Shown here one piece after another: positions 35,295 to 46,987 of a DNA stretch of 64,000 bases (its first letter is position 1; each line of letters begins with the position of its first letter). The translations under genes were made by a program, and so were the position numbers. The notes beneath the pieces are model-generated. The model was not told where the DNA came from, did not search any database, and saw only the letters and a program-made list of their open reading frames with translations. This DNA is from Pseudoalteromonas sp. Z1A8. Lineage in GTDB: Bacteria; Pseudomonadota; Gammaproteobacteria; Enterobacterales; Alteromonadaceae. The DNA is taken from NCBI RefSeq assembly GCF_011378855.1, contig NZ_WTLB01000004.1:1-64000 (forward strand). The letters run 5' to 3'.

Positions 35295-36542
35295 TTAATC
35301 AGCCTGCTTACGTAAAAAAGCGGGGATATCAAAATAATCACCACCTTCTGATTTATCCGCTTTTTTACTATTTTGTGCTGAAGAGCTTGATGCACTGCTT
35401 GAACTAGTTGTAGGCGCTTTTTCTTTGCTTTGCGTTTGCGCTTTAGCAGTGTTTTCTTCAGTGTTTGTATCTTGGCTTGCAAAGCTTGGTACGTACATAC
35501 TGCTCGTTTGGTTTGATGTGCTTGCAACATCAGAACCTGATGCTTTTTTAAAGCCGTTATCAACAATACCAAACTGTGGACGACGATCGCCGCCTAACCC
35601 AGTTGCAACAACCGTTACACGTAGCTCATCAGTCATTTCTGGGTCGATTACCGCACCAACAACAACCGTTGCGTTTTCTGACGCAAGTGCTTTAACGTGA
35701 TTACCAACAATTTCAAATTCTTCAATCGCAATGTCCATACCTGCGGTGATATTAACTAAGATACCTTTAGCACCTGTTAAATCAACGTCTTCTAGTAGTG
35801 GGCTTGAGATAGCCGCTTCTGCTGCTTCTTGTGCACGATCAGGGCCTGACGCAGACGCAGTTCCCATCATTGCAGTACCCATTGCAGACATTACAGTTCT
35901 AACATCGGCGAAATCCACGTTAATTAAACCAGAACGTGTAATTAGCTCTGCTATACCTTGTACCGCACCAAATAATACGTCATTAGCTTTAGCGAAGGCA
36001 TCTAGAAGTGTAGTCCCTTTTCCTAAAACTTTAAGCAATTTATTGTTCGGAATTGTAATAAGTGAATCTACAATTTCTGACAATTCGTTAATGCCTTGTT
36101 CAGCGGCTGCTGCACGTTTTTTACCTTCAAAATCAAAAGGACGTGTTACAACTGCAACGGTTAAAATACCGAGTTCTTTAGCAATTTTAGCAACTACCGG
36201 TGCTGCACCAGTACCTGTACCGCCGCCCATACCGGCTGCAATAAATACCATATCGGCGCCTTCAAGGCTGGCACGAATTGTATCTGCATCTTCTTCAGCC
36301 GACTTACGGCCTACTTCAGGGTTTGCGCCCGCACCCAACCCAGAGGTTATTTGCGTGCCTAGCTGAACTGTAATATCGGCAGCAGAGTTACGTAATGCTT
36401 GCGCATCCGTATTAGCGGCTATAAAACGCACGCCTTCTATTTGTTGTTTAACCATGTGCTCAACAGCGTTACCGCCACCACCGCCCACGCCGATTACTTT
36501 TATTACAGCTTCTTCGCTGTGTTGTTCCATTATATCAAACAT
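35295..36542 (-). CDS. ftsZ: Cell division protein FtsZ
   Basis: FtsZ is the tubulin-like GTPase that forms the division ring. The 415-residue protein has the nucleotide-binding [10 protein letters not shown] start, the tubulin signature [11 protein letters not shown] near residue 105, the synergy-loop [11 protein letters not shown] segment, and a serine/threonine-rich linker. It ends with the conserved [11 protein letters not shown] tail that binds FtsA and ZipA. It lies 21 bp downstream of ftsA. Confidence 0.98.
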   Translation of the reverse strand: MFDIMEQHSEEAVIKVIGVGGGGGNAVEHMVKQQIEGVRFIAANTDAQALRNSAADITVQLGTQITSGLGAGANPEVGRKSAEEDADTIRASLEGADMVFIAAGMGGGTGTGAAPVVAKIAKELGILTVAVVTRPFDFEGKKRAAAAEQGINELSEIVDSLITIPNNKLLKVLGKGTTLLDAFAKANDVLFGAVQGIAELITRSGLINVDFADVRTVMSAMGTAMMGTASASGPDRAQEAAEAAISSPLLEDVDLTGAKGILVNITAGMDIAIEEFEIVGNHVKALASENATVVVGAVIDPEMTDELRVTVVATGLGGDRRPQFGIVDNGFKKASGSDVASTSNQTSSMYVPSFASQDTNTEENTAKAQTQSKEKAPTTSSSSASSSSAQNSKKADKSEGGDYFDIPAFLRKQAD

Positions 36543-36563
36543 GTTTACTCTCCGACTTGAGTC

Positions 36564-37796
36564 TTAAAACTCGCCTTGGAACCATTTAGTAATGCGGTTC
36601 CACCAATTATTGTTATCCTCTGCTTTCGACTTTTGTGCATTCATCGATTGCATGGTACGCCCGTATTGTAACAAACCAACAGCGGTTGCGTACGAAGGAT
36701 CATCTACGTAGTCTGTCAAACCAACCATCCCGATTGGTTTGCCTATCCTTACTGGCATTTGGAAGATGTCTTCTGCCACTTCCATCGCGCCAGTCATTTT
36801 AGCAGTTCCGCCTGTTATAACGAGACCTGCCGCAATTTGGTCTTCTAAGCCTGAACGACGAATTTCTTCCATCGCAAGCTCAAATAATTCTCTAAAACGA
36901 GGCTCTACCACCTCAGATAATGTATGGCGCGACATCAGTCTTGCTGGTCGTCCGCCTACACTAGGTACTTCAATCGTGTCTTCACTACTAGCCATTTGAC
37001 TACTAGCACATGCGTATTGTACTTTGAGTGACTCTGCATGTGATATAGGTGTACGAAATATTTTTGCAATATCACCAGTAACTTGGTTACCAGCCACAGG
37101 TATAACGGCAGAGTGACGAAGCGCACCATTAATATAAATGGTGATATCCATAGTACCGCCGCCAATATCAAGTACTGCAACACCAAGCTCTTTTTCGTCA
37201 TCTGTTAGTACAGAATAACATGACGCTAATGCAGTAAAGATAAGTTGATCGACTTCAAGACCACAGCGCTCTACGCATTTCTCGATATTTTTTGCCATAT
37301 CGTTTGAGCACGTAATAATGTGTGCACGCGCTTCCATACGAACACCACTCATGCCCAATGGGTTTTTAATGCCCTCTTGCATGTCGATACTGTATTCTTG
37401 CGGCAATGCATGCAGCATTTTACGCTCTGCCGAAATAGGCACAGAACGCGCAATATGAATTACATTTTCAATGTCTTCTTCAGTGACTTCAGTGTTATTA
37501 ATTGCCACCACGCCACTTTCGTTTTGACATTGTATATGCTTGCCAGAAATACCCAAATACACAGAGCTAATACGACAATCAGCCATTAACTCGGCTTCGT
37601 CTATTGCTCGGCGAATAGACTCAGACACTAAGTTTAAATCGTTAACGCCGCCTTTATCCATACCATGAGATACTTGGCTGCCCACACCAACAATGCTGAG
37701 CTTGTTATCTGCGGTGATTTCACCTACCGTGGCAACCACTTTCGAGGTGCCAACGTCTAACCCTATTACTAGGTTTCTTTCTGCTGACTTAGTCAT
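36564..37796 (-). CDS. ftsA: Cell division protein FtsA
   Basis: FtsA is the actin-like membrane tether of FtsZ. The 410-residue protein has the phosphate-1 motif GLDVGTSKVVA, the phosphate-2 motif VLDIGGGTMD, the adenosine motif GLVITGGTAKM, and an amphipathic C-terminal helix (WWNRITKWFQGEF). Its start overlaps ftsQ by four bases and ftsZ follows closely. Confidence 0.98.
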   Translation of the reverse strand: MTKSAERNLVIGLDVGTSKVVATVGEITADNKLSIVGVGSQVSHGMDKGGVNDLNLVSESIRRAIDEAELMADCRISSVYLGISGKHIQCQNESGVVAINNTEVTEEDIENVIHIARSVPISAERKMLHALPQEYSIDMQEGIKNPLGMSGVRMEARAHIITCSNDMAKNIEKCVERCGLEVDQLIFTALASCYSVLTDDEKELGVAVLDIGGGTMDITIYINGALRHSAVIPVAGNQVTGDIAKIFRTPISHAESLKVQYACASSQMASSEDTIEVPSVGGRPARLMSRHTLSEVVEPRFRELFELAMEEIRRSGLEDQIAAGLVITGGTAKMTGAMEVAEDIFQMPVRIGKPIGMVGLTDYVDDPSYATAVGLLQYGRTMQSMNAQKSKAEDNNNWWNRITKWFQGEF

Positions 37797-38572
37797 GCCT
37801 TACTCTTATTTTGTAATTGTTCTTCTTGCACTGGCTTAAAGCTGACTGCAAGGCCGGTATCATACCGTAAATCTATTGTATCTACTTGTGCATCTGCACG
37901 TTGTTCCATTCGTGGATAAACGTCTATAAAACGTTGTACACGCTTGGCTTTATCTTTACGTCCTAAATTTAAACGTATTCCGTTATCTAACCATAGTTGC
38001 CACGAAAAGCGCTCCGACAATGCCAAACTTGTTAACGTTAAGCCGTTAACTTTTAGCATTTCATCAAATTGCTTAAAAGCAATCCACGCTTCTTCTTCGC
38101 TGCCTTCTGGGCCGTATAACTGCGGTAAGTCATCATCTAACTTATCGCTGCTGGCTTGAAATGCTTGACCACTTTGGTTGAGCAATAAGTCGCTATTCCA
38201 ATGTGCTACTACTTCATGTTCAACAACATATACTTGTATAGTATCAGGCCATTGTTTACGCACCGAAGCGGTAGCAACCCAGGGTAAGTCTTGAACTAGC
38301 TGCTGCACATGCTTAACATCAAGTTCAAAAAAACTACTTAAATCGGCTTTTTTAATCGCTTTTATAATTGCCGTTTCATCTGTGTATTTAGGCTGCCCTT
38401 GCACTGTAAGGTGCTTAATTTGAGCATCTTTGTTTTCAACTAACCAATCCGATACACCTGTCGTAATTTGCACTAAGCCAATTACAACTATCAGAAAAAA
38501 GCTCACACCAAAAATCAGAGACCAATTAAGTTTCAGTTTGATTTCCTGAGCTTTTTCTAAAAGGGGATGCAT
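37793..38572 (-). CDS. ftsQ: Cell division protein FtsQ
   Basis: FtsQ is a bitopic divisome scaffold protein. The 259-residue protein has a short cytoplasmic N-terminus, one membrane span (about 17-38), a POTRA domain (about 45-115, IKHLTVQGQPKYTD through PWVATASVRKQWPDTIQV) and a beta domain. It overlaps ftsA by four bases and lies one base after ddlB. Confidence 0.95.
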   Translation of the reverse strand: MHPLLEKAQEIKLKLNWSLIFGVSFFLIVVIGLVQITTGVSDWLVENKDAQIKHLTVQGQPKYTDETAIIKAIKKADLSSFFELDVKHVQQLVQDLPWVATASVRKQWPDTIQVYVVEHEVVAHWNSDLLLNQSGQAFQASSDKLDDDLPQLYGPEGSEEEAWIAFKQFDEMLKVNGLTLTSLALSERFSWQLWLDNGIRLNLGRKDKAKRVQRFIDVYPRMEQRADAQVDTIDLRYDTGLAVSFKPVQEEQLQNKSKA

Positions 38573-38573
38573 A

Positions 38574-39494
38574 TTAAAGCGTTTGCTCTAAAATGCGAAC
38601 AACTAATTGTTCAAAAGTTGCCCCATTCGCTTTTGCTGCCATTGGCACTAACGACTTTTCAGTCATGCCAGGTACTGTATTTACTTCAAGCAGGTAAAAG
38701 TTACCTTGCTCGTCTTGCATCGCATCAACACGGCCCCAACCACTTGCGCCCACTAAATCAAATGCATCTAGCGATATAGCTTGTAAGTACTTAGTATCTT
38801 GCTCTGATAAATCTGCAGGGCAATGATACTGCGTTGTATTTGATTGATACTTAGCTTGGTAATCGTAAAAACCATTTGGTGTCGTCATCTCGATGACTGG
38901 TTGTACTTCATCGCCAAGCACTGTAACTGTGAATTCACGTCCCGTGATCCACTGCTCTACAAGCACTTGATTATCAAACTTAAATGCATTAGCTAGTGCG
39001 TCTTCAAGTTCTTGTGCTGTACTTGCTTGCGCCATACCTATGCTTGAGCCTTCGTGCGATGGCTTAACCATTACCTTTTTAAACTCACCCATAATAGCTG
39101 CAGCATCAAAGCCTTTTTTAGCGTCAACTACGGTATAAGGTGCAGTGCTTAAACCCGCTGATTTAAATAAGTGCTTACAACGTACTTTATCCATAGCAAG
39201 TGCTGAACCCAGTACATTACTGCCCGTGTAAGGCAGGTTCATAAACTCAAGCGCACCTTGTACAGTTCCGTCTTCGCCACCACGACCATGCAAAGCAATA
39301 AAAACGCGCTCTACATTTAATTCTTTTAACTCCCATAAAGAACGACTTTGCGGGTCAAATGCAATAGCATCAATGCCACTATTTTGCAGCGCATTTAAAA
39401 CAGCCTGACCCGATCGTAAAGACACTTCACGTTCTGCTGAGTTACCACCTAGCAGTACCGCTACTTTACCAAATTGTGTGTTTACCTGAGTCAT
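38574..39494 (-). CDS. ddlB: D-alanine--D-alanine ligase
   Basis: Ddl joins two D-alanines with ATP for the peptidoglycan stem peptide. The 306-residue ATP-grasp protein has [37 protein letters not shown], and [16 protein letters not shown] with the metal-binding Glu/Asn. It overlaps murC by four bases, the normal position in gammaproteobacterial dcw clusters. Confidence 0.97.
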   Translation of the reverse strand: MTQVNTQFGKVAVLLGGNSAEREVSLRSGQAVLNALQNSGIDAIAFDPQSRSLWELKELNVERVFIALHGRGGEDGTVQGALEFMNLPYTGSNVLGSALAMDKVRCKHLFKSAGLSTAPYTVVDAKKGFDAAAIMGEFKKVMVKPSHEGSSIGMAQASTAQELEDALANAFKFDNQVLVEQWITGREFTVTVLGDEVQPVIEMTTPNGFYDYQAKYQSNTTQYHCPADLSEQDTKYLQAISLDAFDLVGASGWGRVDAMQDEQGNFYLLEVNTVPGMTEKSLVPMAAKANGATFEQLVVRILEQTL

Positions 39495-40942
39495 ACTTCA
39501 CCTTGCTTAAGTTTTTCTATCGACATACCCGTCGCAGCTAATGTTTTAACTAACTGACCTATATTACCAGCGCCTTGGGTTAATACTAAATCATTATTTT
39601 GTAAATTTGCGGCCAAAACGCCTGCAAGCTCTGCATTTGTTGCTACATGTAGCGGCTCTTTGCCACGTTGACGAAGGCTACGGCATAAGCTTTTGCTATC
39701 TGCGCCAACAATTGGATCTTCACCAGCGCTATACACATCAAGCAATAGCAACTGATCTACATCAGCAAGTACTTTTACAAAATCTTCGTATAAGTCGCGT
39801 GTACGAGAAAATCTATGAGGTTGATATACCATTACTAAACGCTTATCAGGCCAACCTTCACGTACTGCTGCAATTGTTGCTGCAACTTCTGAGGGATGAT
39901 GCCCGTAATCATCAACTAACATCACATTGCCACGCTCGTTTTCAAATTCACCATAGTGTTGAAAACGACGACCAATACCTTCAAACTTCTGCAGCGCTTC
40001 TAAAATTGCATGATTCGCAATGTTTTGATCTTTTGCCACAGCAATCGCAGCGGTTGCATTAAGTGCGTTGTGTCTACCTGGCATATTCAACGTGGCAGTT
40101 AAACACTCACCTTGTTTGTTAGTTACTGTAAATGTGCATGTATTAGCTGATTGGCTAAAGTCGCTCATGCGGTAATCAGCATCCTTCGATTCACCATACG
40201 TGATAACTGGGCGACCAAAACGCGGTATTAGCTCAGCTGCAACTTCAGAATCAATACATACAACAGCTAAACCATAAAACGGCAAGTTATGAATGAAATC
40301 TACATACGTGTCTTTCATTTTTTCAAGACTGCCGCCATAAGTATCCATGTGATCTTCTTCAATATTTGTGATCACCGATACCATTGGCTGTAAGTGTAAA
40401 AACGACGCATCGCTTTCATCAGCTTCTGCAATTAAAAAATCACTTTTGCCTACTTTTGCGTTACTACCTGCGCTATTTAACAAGCCACCAATAATAAAGG
40501 TTGGATCAAGCCCTGCTTGTCCATAAATACTCGCAATTAAGCTTGTTGTCGTTGTTTTACCATGCGTCCCCGCAATTGCTATACCGTGGCGAAAACGCAT
40601 TAATTCAGCCAACATTTCTGCGCGGCGCACAACGGGGACTCTTGCGGCTTTAGCTGCAATAATTTCAGGATTTGTTTCATCAATCGCACTTGAAACAACG
40701 ACTACATTGGCATCTTTCACGTTATTTTCATGATGGCCAATAAATACTTCTGCACCGGCTTTAATTAAACGATCTGTCATAGCGCTATGGGCAATGTCAG
40801 AACCTGTAATACGGTAGCCTTCAAAAGCGAGTACTTCAGCAATACCGCCCATACCTGCTCCACCAATACCAATAAAGTGAATGGTTTCTATTCGGCGCAT
40901 TGCAGGACGTGTGTGTTTTTCTTGTACTGACGTTTCTTTCAC
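39491..40942 (-). CDS. murC: UDP-N-acetylmuramate--L-alanine ligase
   Basis: MurC adds L-alanine to UDP-MurNAc. The 483-residue Mur ligase has the N-terminal [15 protein letters not shown]ossmann motif, the ATP loop [10 protein letters not shown] near residue 127, [10 protein letters not shown], and the [12 protein letters not shown]-terminal domain signature. It starts at the base after the murG stop and overlaps ddlB by four bases. Confidence 0.98.
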   Translation of the reverse strand: MKETSVQEKHTRPAMRRIETIHFIGIGGAGMGGIAEVLAFEGYRITGSDIAHSAMTDRLIKAGAEVFIGHHENNVKDANVVVVSSAIDETNPEIIAAKAARVPVVRRAEMLAELMRFRHGIAIAGTHGKTTTTSLIASIYGQAGLDPTFIIGGLLNSAGSNAKVGKSDFLIAEADESDASFLHLQPMVSVITNIEEDHMDTYGGSLEKMKDTYVDFIHNLPFYGLAVVCIDSEVAAELIPRFGRPVITYGESKDADYRMSDFSQSANTCTFTVTNKQGECLTATLNMPGRHNALNATAAIAVAKDQNIANHAILEALQKFEGIGRRFQHYGEFENERGNVMLVDDYGHHPSEVAATIAAVREGWPDKRLVMVYQPHRFSRTRDLYEDFVKVLADVDQLLLLDVYSAGEDPIVGADSKSLCRSLRQRGKEPLHVATNAELAGVLAANLQNNDLVLTQGAGNIGQLVKTLAATGMSIEKLKQGEV

Positions 40943-42019
40943 TTATTTTCTCTTATTTGTTACTTGCTCACAGTGCGTTGCTACGCTTGCTGTGGCATCT
41001 AAAATGGCTTGTTTTTTTGCATTTGTAGCCATTTCAGTAATTAATGAAGGTTGGGCTAAATACGGGCTTAATAGTTCAAAAATTGATTGTTTATTAAACT
41101 GCCCTTGTGGCATTAATAATGCGCCATTAGCCATCACTAAATATTGTGCGTTCGCTGTTTGATGGTCGTCCACAGCATGGGGAAACGGAACAAAAACGGC
41201 CATTTTACCTGCAGCTGCAATTTCGCTAACAGTTAACGCACCAGCACGGCAAACAACAATGTCGGCCCAGCTATACGCTGCGTCCATATCATCAATAAAT
41301 TCAGCTATTTTTGCATTACTGCCTGTAAAAGCATGCATTTTATAAGCGGCTTCTACGGTAGTTAAATGACCCTTACCTGTTTGATGCCATACACTTATTG
41401 GAGCTGTATTATTTAGTGCTTTAAATGCTTCTGGTAATGTTTGATTAAGCACTTGTGCACCAAGCGAGCCGCCCACTACTAAAATATTAATAGGGCTTGA
41501 TACATCGCGTTTGGCTATATTCATAACGCTTTGGCGAACTGGGTTACCTACTAGCTCGGCTTGACCCTGTGCAAAAGCACTTGGAAATGCAGCTAATACT
41601 CGTGTAGCCACCTTAGCTAGCAGTTTATTGCTCATACCCGCTACAGCGTTTTGCTCGTGAATAACCAGCGGGATACCTAAACTTTTTGCGGCAATTCCCG
41701 TTGGACCCGTAACATAACCGCCCATTGCAAGTACTACATCAGGACGCTGTTCTTTCAATACCTTACGCGCCTGCAATACTGCATTAATTACCATGAATGG
41801 GGCTTTAATAAGACGCTTTAATCCGTTACCACGAACACCTTTAACGTTAATAAAATCAATATCTATATTGTGCTTAGGTACAACGCTCGCTTCCATTCGA
41901 TCTGGTGTGCCGATCCAGCTAACTTGCCAGCCCTGCTGTTTTAAATAATCGGCTACTGCAATACCGGGAAAAATGTGTCCGCCAGTTCCACCAGCCACTA
42001 CTACTAATTTTTTACTCAT
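40943..42019 (-). CDS. murG: UDP-GlcNAc:undecaprenyl-pyrophosphoryl-MurNAc-pentapeptide transferase
   Basis: MurG forms lipid II on the cytoplasmic membrane face. The 358-residue GT-B protein has GGTGGHIFPGIAVA near the N-terminus, MGGYVTGP, HEQNAVAGMSN, and the C-terminal donor-site CRAGALTVSEIAAAG. It overlaps ftsW by four bases and abuts murC. Confidence 0.98.
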   Translation of the reverse strand: MSKKLVVVAGGTGGHIFPGIAVADYLKQQGWQVSWIGTPDRMEASVVPKHNIDIDFINVKGVRGNGLKRLIKAPFMVINAVLQARKVLKEQRPDVVLAMGGYVTGPTGIAAKSLGIPLVIHEQNAVAGMSNKLLAKVATRVLAAFPSAFAQGQAELVGNPVRQSVMNIAKRDVSSPINILVVGGSLGAQVLNQTLPEAFKALNNTAPISVWHQTGKGHLTTVEAAYKMHAFTGSNAKIAEFIDDMDAAYSWADIVVCRAGALTVSEIAAAGKMAVFVPFPHAVDDHQTANAQYLVMANGALLMPQGQFNKQSIFELLSPYLAQPSLITEMATNAKKQAILDATASVATHCEQVTNKRK

Positions 42020-43191
42020 CGCTTACCTCCGCGTGAGGTGGCTTGTTTGGTTGCCATTTTGGTTTCAAAATCTACGCGTAATAAAATACCCGTGGCAATC
42101 GTCATAATTAATAAGCTTGAGCCGCCATAAGAAATAAACGGCAGGGTTAAACCCTTCGTCGGTAAAATACCCGCGCTCGCACCTACATTCACCATGGTTT
42201 GAAATGCAAACCAAATACCAATAGCAAATGAAAAGTAGCCTTCGTATTCCTTGCCGCACTTAAGGGCTTGTTGGCCTATTAATAAGGCTCTAAATACTAA
42301 AGTAGCTAATACAGTTAAAATACTTACAACGCCTATTAAGCCAAGTTCTTCACCTATAACGGCAAAAATAAAATCGTTATGTGCTTCAGGTAAATATTGT
42401 AGCTTTTGTACACTGTTACCTAAGCCTTGGCCAAACCAACCCCCCTGGCTATATGCCATTAGCGATTGCACCAACTGATAACCCTTTCCAAAAGGATCAT
42501 CCCAAGGGTCTAAAAAGCCTACAACACGCGCCATACGATATGGTTCAACAATAATAAGTAATACAACCAGACCAACGCCCGTTAAAATAAGTACAAAAAA
42601 CTGCCATAACTTAGCACCAGCTAAAAACAATAAACCAACCGTTGTTACAAACATAACAACCACTGTGCCTAAATCTGGCTGCAGCAGAATAAGCAGTGCA
42701 TACACTGCAAATACAGCAATTGGCTTTGCAAAGCCTTTAATATTTTCTTGTACTTCTTCGCGTTTTCTTACCAAATAACCCGCAATATAACTAAAAAAGT
42801 ACAACTTAGCGGCCTCAGCCACCTGAAAACCAACAGGTCCAATAGGTATCCATCGTTTAGCGCCGTTTACTTCACGCCCAATAATCAATACCGCTATTAA
42901 TAGCACCATACCTAGTATTAATAGATAAGGGTTTGATCGTTTCCACCACTCCATTGGCACACAAACACTTATCCAAAAAAGCACAAAAGCCATTGCCAAA
43001 AACATGCTGTGGCGAATGGTAATATGGTACGGGTCATCAAATAACCGCTCTGCGGTAGGCATTGATGCGCTGGTCACCATGATAAAACCAACACCAATGA
43101 GCATTATTACGCAGTACAATAGCGGTACATCGTATAACTGCGCCGAAGGCTTAGGTGTTAATGCGTCTCTTATATCGGCAAAAGCAATCAT
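42016..43191 (-). CDS. ftsW: Lipid II polymerase FtsW (SEDS family)
   Basis: FtsW is the septal peptidoglycan glycosyltransferase of the SEDS family. This protein of about 391 residues has ten hydrophobic segments and the conserved QPDLGTVVV, AHNDFIFAVIGEELG and LPFISYGGSSL motifs. The ATG at 43191 overlaps the murD stop (ATGA); the reading frame extends seven more codons upstream inside murD, but that start is less likely. Confidence 0.97.
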   Translation of the reverse strand: MIAFADIRDALTPKPSAQLYDVPLLYCVIMLIGVGFIMVTSASMPTAERLFDDPYHITIRHSMFLAMAFVLFWISVCVPMEWWKRSNPYLLILGMVLLIAVLIIGREVNGAKRWIPIGPVGFQVAEAAKLYFFSYIAGYLVRKREEVQENIKGFAKPIAVFAVYALLILLQPDLGTVVVMFVTTVGLLFLAGAKLWQFFVLILTGVGLVVLLIIVEPYRMARVVGFLDPWDDPFGKGYQLVQSLMAYSQGGWFGQGLGNSVQKLQYLPEAHNDFIFAVIGEELGLIGVVSILTVLATLVFRALLIGQQALKCGKEYEGYFSFAIGIWFAFQTMVNVGASAGILPTKGLTLPFISYGGSSLLIMTIATGILLRVDFETKMATKQATSRGGKR

Positions 43192-44522
43192 AACGCCCCT
43201 GCCATTACACACTGAACAAAGTCATCACCGCGTTGCATATAGTTGTTATACATATCAATACTGGCACATGCGGGTGCTAATAAAACAATATTGCCTGTAC
43301 TACTAAGTACTTTGGCCAAAGTAACGGCTTCTTCCATATTGTTAGTTAAATAACTCTTATTGGTAATCGCAGCTAAGTCACTTGCATCTTTACCAAAACA
43401 AATTAATGCTTTTACATGCTGTTCTATGTAAGGTTTAAGCGCATTTAAATCAGCGCCTTTGGCATCGCCACCAGCAATAACAATCAGATTTTCACCGTCA
43501 CTAGCTAAACTATCTATTGCAGCAATGGTCGCTCCAACATTAGTTGCCTTTGAATCGTTAAAATACTTTACACCGTTAAGCTCAGCTACAAATTGGCAGC
43601 GATGAGCCAACCCATTAAATTGACCTAACGCATTTTTATATTGCTCTTTGCTTACTTCAAACGGACTTAAGAGCGCCATTACTGCAAGCGTATTTAAATA
43701 ATTGTGCTTACCCACTACCGCAAGTGTATCAACAGGTAAAAAGGCATCGCCTTTAACCATAAAGTGAGTTTCGCCATTGTGCTGCGCTAAATGGTAATCA
43801 CCTTGTTGAGCACCAAAGCTAATTAGAGGAGCCGTACCACGCTCAACAGGATGTGTTTGACTATCGTCTGCATTGACAACAATAAGCTCTGCGAAATTAT
43901 AAATACTAAGCTTTGAGTCTATATAAGCTTGGTAACTGTCGTAGCGGTCAAGATGATCTTCAGACACATTTAATACCGTTGCACTTACTGGTTTTAAACT
44001 CGTTGTGGTATCTAGCTGAAAACTCGATAACTCAAGCACATACACATCAAAATCATCATTGAGTAAATCAAGTACCGCTGTGCCAATATTCCCACCCAAA
44101 GCAACTTTATAGCCGGCTTCTTTTAACACTTCATAAGCGAGCGTAACCACGGTTGATTTACCGTTAGAGCCCGTTACTGCAACAACAGGTTTTGAATTAA
44201 TACGTGCAAATAACTCAACGTCGCCAATCACTTCAACACCTGCGTTAATTGCATTTGCAACAGCTGGTATTTTTAAGCTAAGCCCAGGGCTTATAATAAT
44301 CATATCGCTTGAACAAAGCTCTGCGTCATCCAAATTACCGAAGTGGGTATCTAGAGTTGGCGCGTGCTCTTTTAACCAATCAATCCCCGGCGGGGTTACT
44401 CGGCTATCAACGACCTTTGGTGTTAGCCCATGAGATAATAGAAAACGCACAATGCCCAGACCGGTTACACCGAGTCCGAGCACTGTTATTTGTTTGTTTT
44501 TTATCTCGTTTAAATACTGCAT
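43188..44522 (-). CDS. murD: UDP-N-acetylmuramoylalanine--D-glutamate ligase
   Basis: MurD adds D-glutamate to UDP-MurNAc-L-Ala. The 444-residue Mur ligase has VLGLGVTGLGIVRFLLSHG at the N-terminus, the ATP loop GSNGKSTVVT near residue 116, LELSSFQLD, HRCQFV, and FNDSKATN. It lies directly after mraY with no gap and overlaps ftsW by four bases. Confidence 0.97.
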   Translation of the reverse strand: MQYLNEIKNKQITVLGLGVTGLGIVRFLLSHGLTPKVVDSRVTPPGIDWLKEHAPTLDTHFGNLDDAELCSSDMIIISPGLSLKIPAVANAINAGVEVIGDVELFARINSKPVVAVTGSNGKSTVVTLAYEVLKEAGYKVALGGNIGTAVLDLLNDDFDVYVLELSSFQLDTTTSLKPVSATVLNVSEDHLDRYDSYQAYIDSKLSIYNFAELIVVNADDSQTHPVERGTAPLISFGAQQGDYHLAQHNGETHFMVKGDAFLPVDTLAVVGKHNYLNTLAVMALLSPFEVSKEQYKNALGQFNGLAHRCQFVAELNGVKYFNDSKATNVGATIAAIDSLASDGENLIVIAGGDAKGADLNALKPYIEQHVKALICFGKDASDLAAITNKSYLTNNMEEAVTLAKVLSSTGNIVLLAPACASIDMYNNYMQRGDDFVQCVMAGAL

Positions 44523-45605
44523 TTATCGAATCTTTAAAGTAGCTAAGCCAGCAAGCACTAGCACAACAGAAATAATCCAAAAGCGCACAATAACGCGAGG
44601 TTCTGGCCAACCTTTTAATTCATAATGATGATGAATTGGCGCCATTCTAAAAATGCGTTGTCCGCGTAATTTATACGACCCCACTTGTAATATCACCGAT
44701 AGTGCTTCCATTACAAATACACCGCCCATAATAATAAGCAGTAACTCTTGGCGTACTAAAACAGCAATAATACCTAATGCGCCACCAAGTGCTAATGAGC
44801 CAACATCGCCCATAAATACTTGTGCTGGGTAAGTGTTAAACCATAAAAAGCCAAGCCCTGCGCCCACAATGGCAGTACATACAACCACAAGCTCACTCGC
44901 CAGCGGTAAATGTGGAATATGTAAGTAAGCCGAAAAGTTAATATTACCTGTTAAGTAAGCAATAATTGCCAATGCCGAAGCCACTAAAATAATTGGCACA
45001 ATCGCCAAGCCATCTAAACCATCGGTCAGGTTTACCGCGTTTGATGTACCTACTATGGCAAAATACGTAAGCACGATATAAAACAAACCTAATTGCGGTA
45101 ATACGTCTTTAAAAAATGGAACAACAAGTGATGTTTCAGATGCTTGTGCACTGGTAAAATACAAAGCAGTGGCTACAACTAATGCAATGACCGATTGCCA
45201 AAAGTACTTCCATTTAGCAATTAAACCTTTTGGATCTTTACGAATAACTTTACGGTAATCATCAACAAAGCCAACAATACCTAAAGAGCCAATTACAAAC
45301 AGTGTTGCCCATACGTATTTATTTGATAAATCAGCCCAAAGTAGCGTGCTGGTAAAAATGGCCGCTAAAATAAGTAAGCCGCCCATAGTCGGCGTACCCG
45401 ACTTAGATAAATGCGATTGCGGACCGTCGTCTCGAACTGTTTGGCCTATTTGCATACGTTGCAAACTACGGATTAATTTAGGCCCTAAATAAAGAGACAT
45501 AATTAGCGCAGTTAAAATACCTAAAATGGCACGTAGCGTTAAATACGAAAAAACATGAAAACCACTAAAATACTGTGTTAAATACTCTGCCAGCCAAACT
45601 AACAT
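44523..45605 (-). CDS. mraY: Phospho-MurNAc-pentapeptide translocase
   Basis: MraY makes lipid I by transferring phospho-MurNAc-pentapeptide to undecaprenyl phosphate. The 360-residue polytopic protein has the family motifs GTPTMGG, the aspartate pair [32 protein letters not shown] and [13 protein letters not shown]. It overlaps the murF stop by seven bases. Confidence 0.98.
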   Translation of the reverse strand: MLVWLAEYLTQYFSGFHVFSYLTLRAILGILTALIMSLYLGPKLIRSLQRMQIGQTVRDDGPQSHLSKSGTPTMGGLLILAAIFTSTLLWADLSNKYVWATLFVIGSLGIVGFVDDYRKVIRKDPKGLIAKWKYFWQSVIALVVATALYFTSAQASETSLVVPFFKDVLPQLGLFYIVLTYFAIVGTSNAVNLTDGLDGLAIVPIILVASALAIIAYLTGNINFSAYLHIPHLPLASELVVVCTAIVGAGLGFLWFNTYPAQVFMGDVGSLALGGALGIIAVLVRQELLLIIMGGVFVMEALSVILQVGSYKLRGQRIFRMAPIHHHYELKGWPEPRVIVRFWIISVVLVLAGLATLKIR

Positions 45606-46987
45606 TTTGATACTCCATTGATGGCTTGTTGCTGGCCATTAACTAAATCGGTTATTAATAATTCCATGCGAGAACTGCGCGATCCTTTCACTACTATTGT
45701 TGTTTTTGTATTCACTTTATTAATACTGTCTTGAATTTTTTGCTGCATCTGTTCACGGCTCGAAAAATGGCGATTAGGTAGCTCAAACACATCACTTGCG
45801 TATTTACTTAATACACCTAATGTAAATAACTCATCAATCCCTTGCTCAAGTGCATACTCGCCCACTTCTTGATGGTACTTACGTGCGTCTTCACCTAGCT
45901 CACCCATATCTCCGAGTGCTAAAATGCGGTGACCTTGCATATCACTTAACAAGTCGATTGCAGCCTTTACCGACTTAACATTGGCATTATAGGTATCATC
46001 AACCACGGTCAGTAAATCAGACACTTCAATTAAATTAACGCGCCCTTTTACATCACCCATTGTGGCAAGTGCGTTGGCTATTTCTTCAAGGGTTACGTTA
46101 AATTCACTGGTCAGTGCAGCAGCGATAAGTGCATTACTAATATTGTGCTTACCCGGAAGTGCCAAAGTAACAGGTACTTGCTTGTTTTTAGTGCAAAGCG
46201 TAAAGCTTGCACGCGCATTGGCATCAAGCGTGATGTTCTCTGCCCAAATATCTAGTTTTTCAGTTGTAGAAAAACGTTTAACATTACGCCCTTCAAGCTT
46301 ATCTAACCAATATTGGCTAAATTCACTATCGCAGTTAACAATCGCAACACCATCATCTTTAAGGCCATCAAAAATCTCACCTTTAGCTTTTGCGACGCCC
46401 ATTAAACTACCAAAACCTTCTAAGTGGGCTGCTGCAACATTACATACAACGGCTACATCTGGTTTTGTCATTGCAGTAGTGTAAGCAATTTCACCTAAGT
46501 GATTTGCACCTAGCTCAATCACCGCAAAGCGATGTTGAGGCTCTAAACGCAGTAACGTAAGTGGTACGCCAATATCATTATTAAAATTACCTTTAGTAGC
46601 TAATACATCACCGTGAACCGACAAAATTGCTGCACACATTTCTTTTACGGTGGTTTTGCCTACACTCCCTGTAATTGCTATTGTTTTAGGCGCCACTTGC
46701 GCCATAACAGCAGTACCAATTACACCTAGCGCAATACGTGTATCGCTTACTATAAATTGTGGAATATCGACATCTACTTTGTGCTGAACAATAACGCCAA
46801 TAGCGCCTTTTTGTTTAGCCTCAGCTATAAATTTATGGCCATCAAAATTTGGCCCTTTAAGTGCTAAAAACACCTCGCCTTCACACACTGTGCGAGTATC
46901 AGTATTTATATTAAGCACGTGTTGATTATCACCTTGATAATCGGTTGTTAGCACATTAGCTAACCAATCAAAATCCATTGGGATCAT
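45599..46987 (-). CDS. murF: UDP-MurNAc-tripeptide--D-alanyl-D-alanine ligase
   Basis: MurF adds D-Ala-D-Ala to complete the pentapeptide. This 462-residue Mur ligase has FDGHKFI, the ATP loop [21 protein letters not shown] and [15 protein letters not shown]. The ATG at 46987 overlaps the murE stop (ATGA) and follows GAGGG; the reading frame extends 19 codons further upstream inside murE, which is not family-like. Confidence 0.97.
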   Translation of the reverse strand: MIPMDFDWLANVLTTDYQGDNQHVLNINTDTRTVCEGEVFLALKGPNFDGHKFIAEAKQKGAIGVIVQHKVDVDIPQFIVSDTRIALGVIGTAVMAQVAPKTIAITGSVGKTTVKEMCAAILSVHGDVLATKGNFNNDIGVPLTLLRLEPQHRFAVIELGANHLGEIAYTTAMTKPDVAVVCNVAAAHLEGFGSLMGVAKAKGEIFDGLKDDGVAIVNCDSEFSQYWLDKLEGRNVKRFSTTEKLDIWAENITLDANARASFTLCTKNKQVPVTLALPGKHNISNALIAAALTSEFNVTLEEIANALATMGDVKGRVNLIEVSDLLTVVDDTYNANVKSVKAAIDLLSDMQGHRILALGDMGELGEDARKYHQEVGEYALEQGIDELFTLGVLSKYASDVFELPNRHFSSREQMQQKIQDSINKVNTKTTIVVKGSRSSRMELLITDLVNGQQQAINGVSKC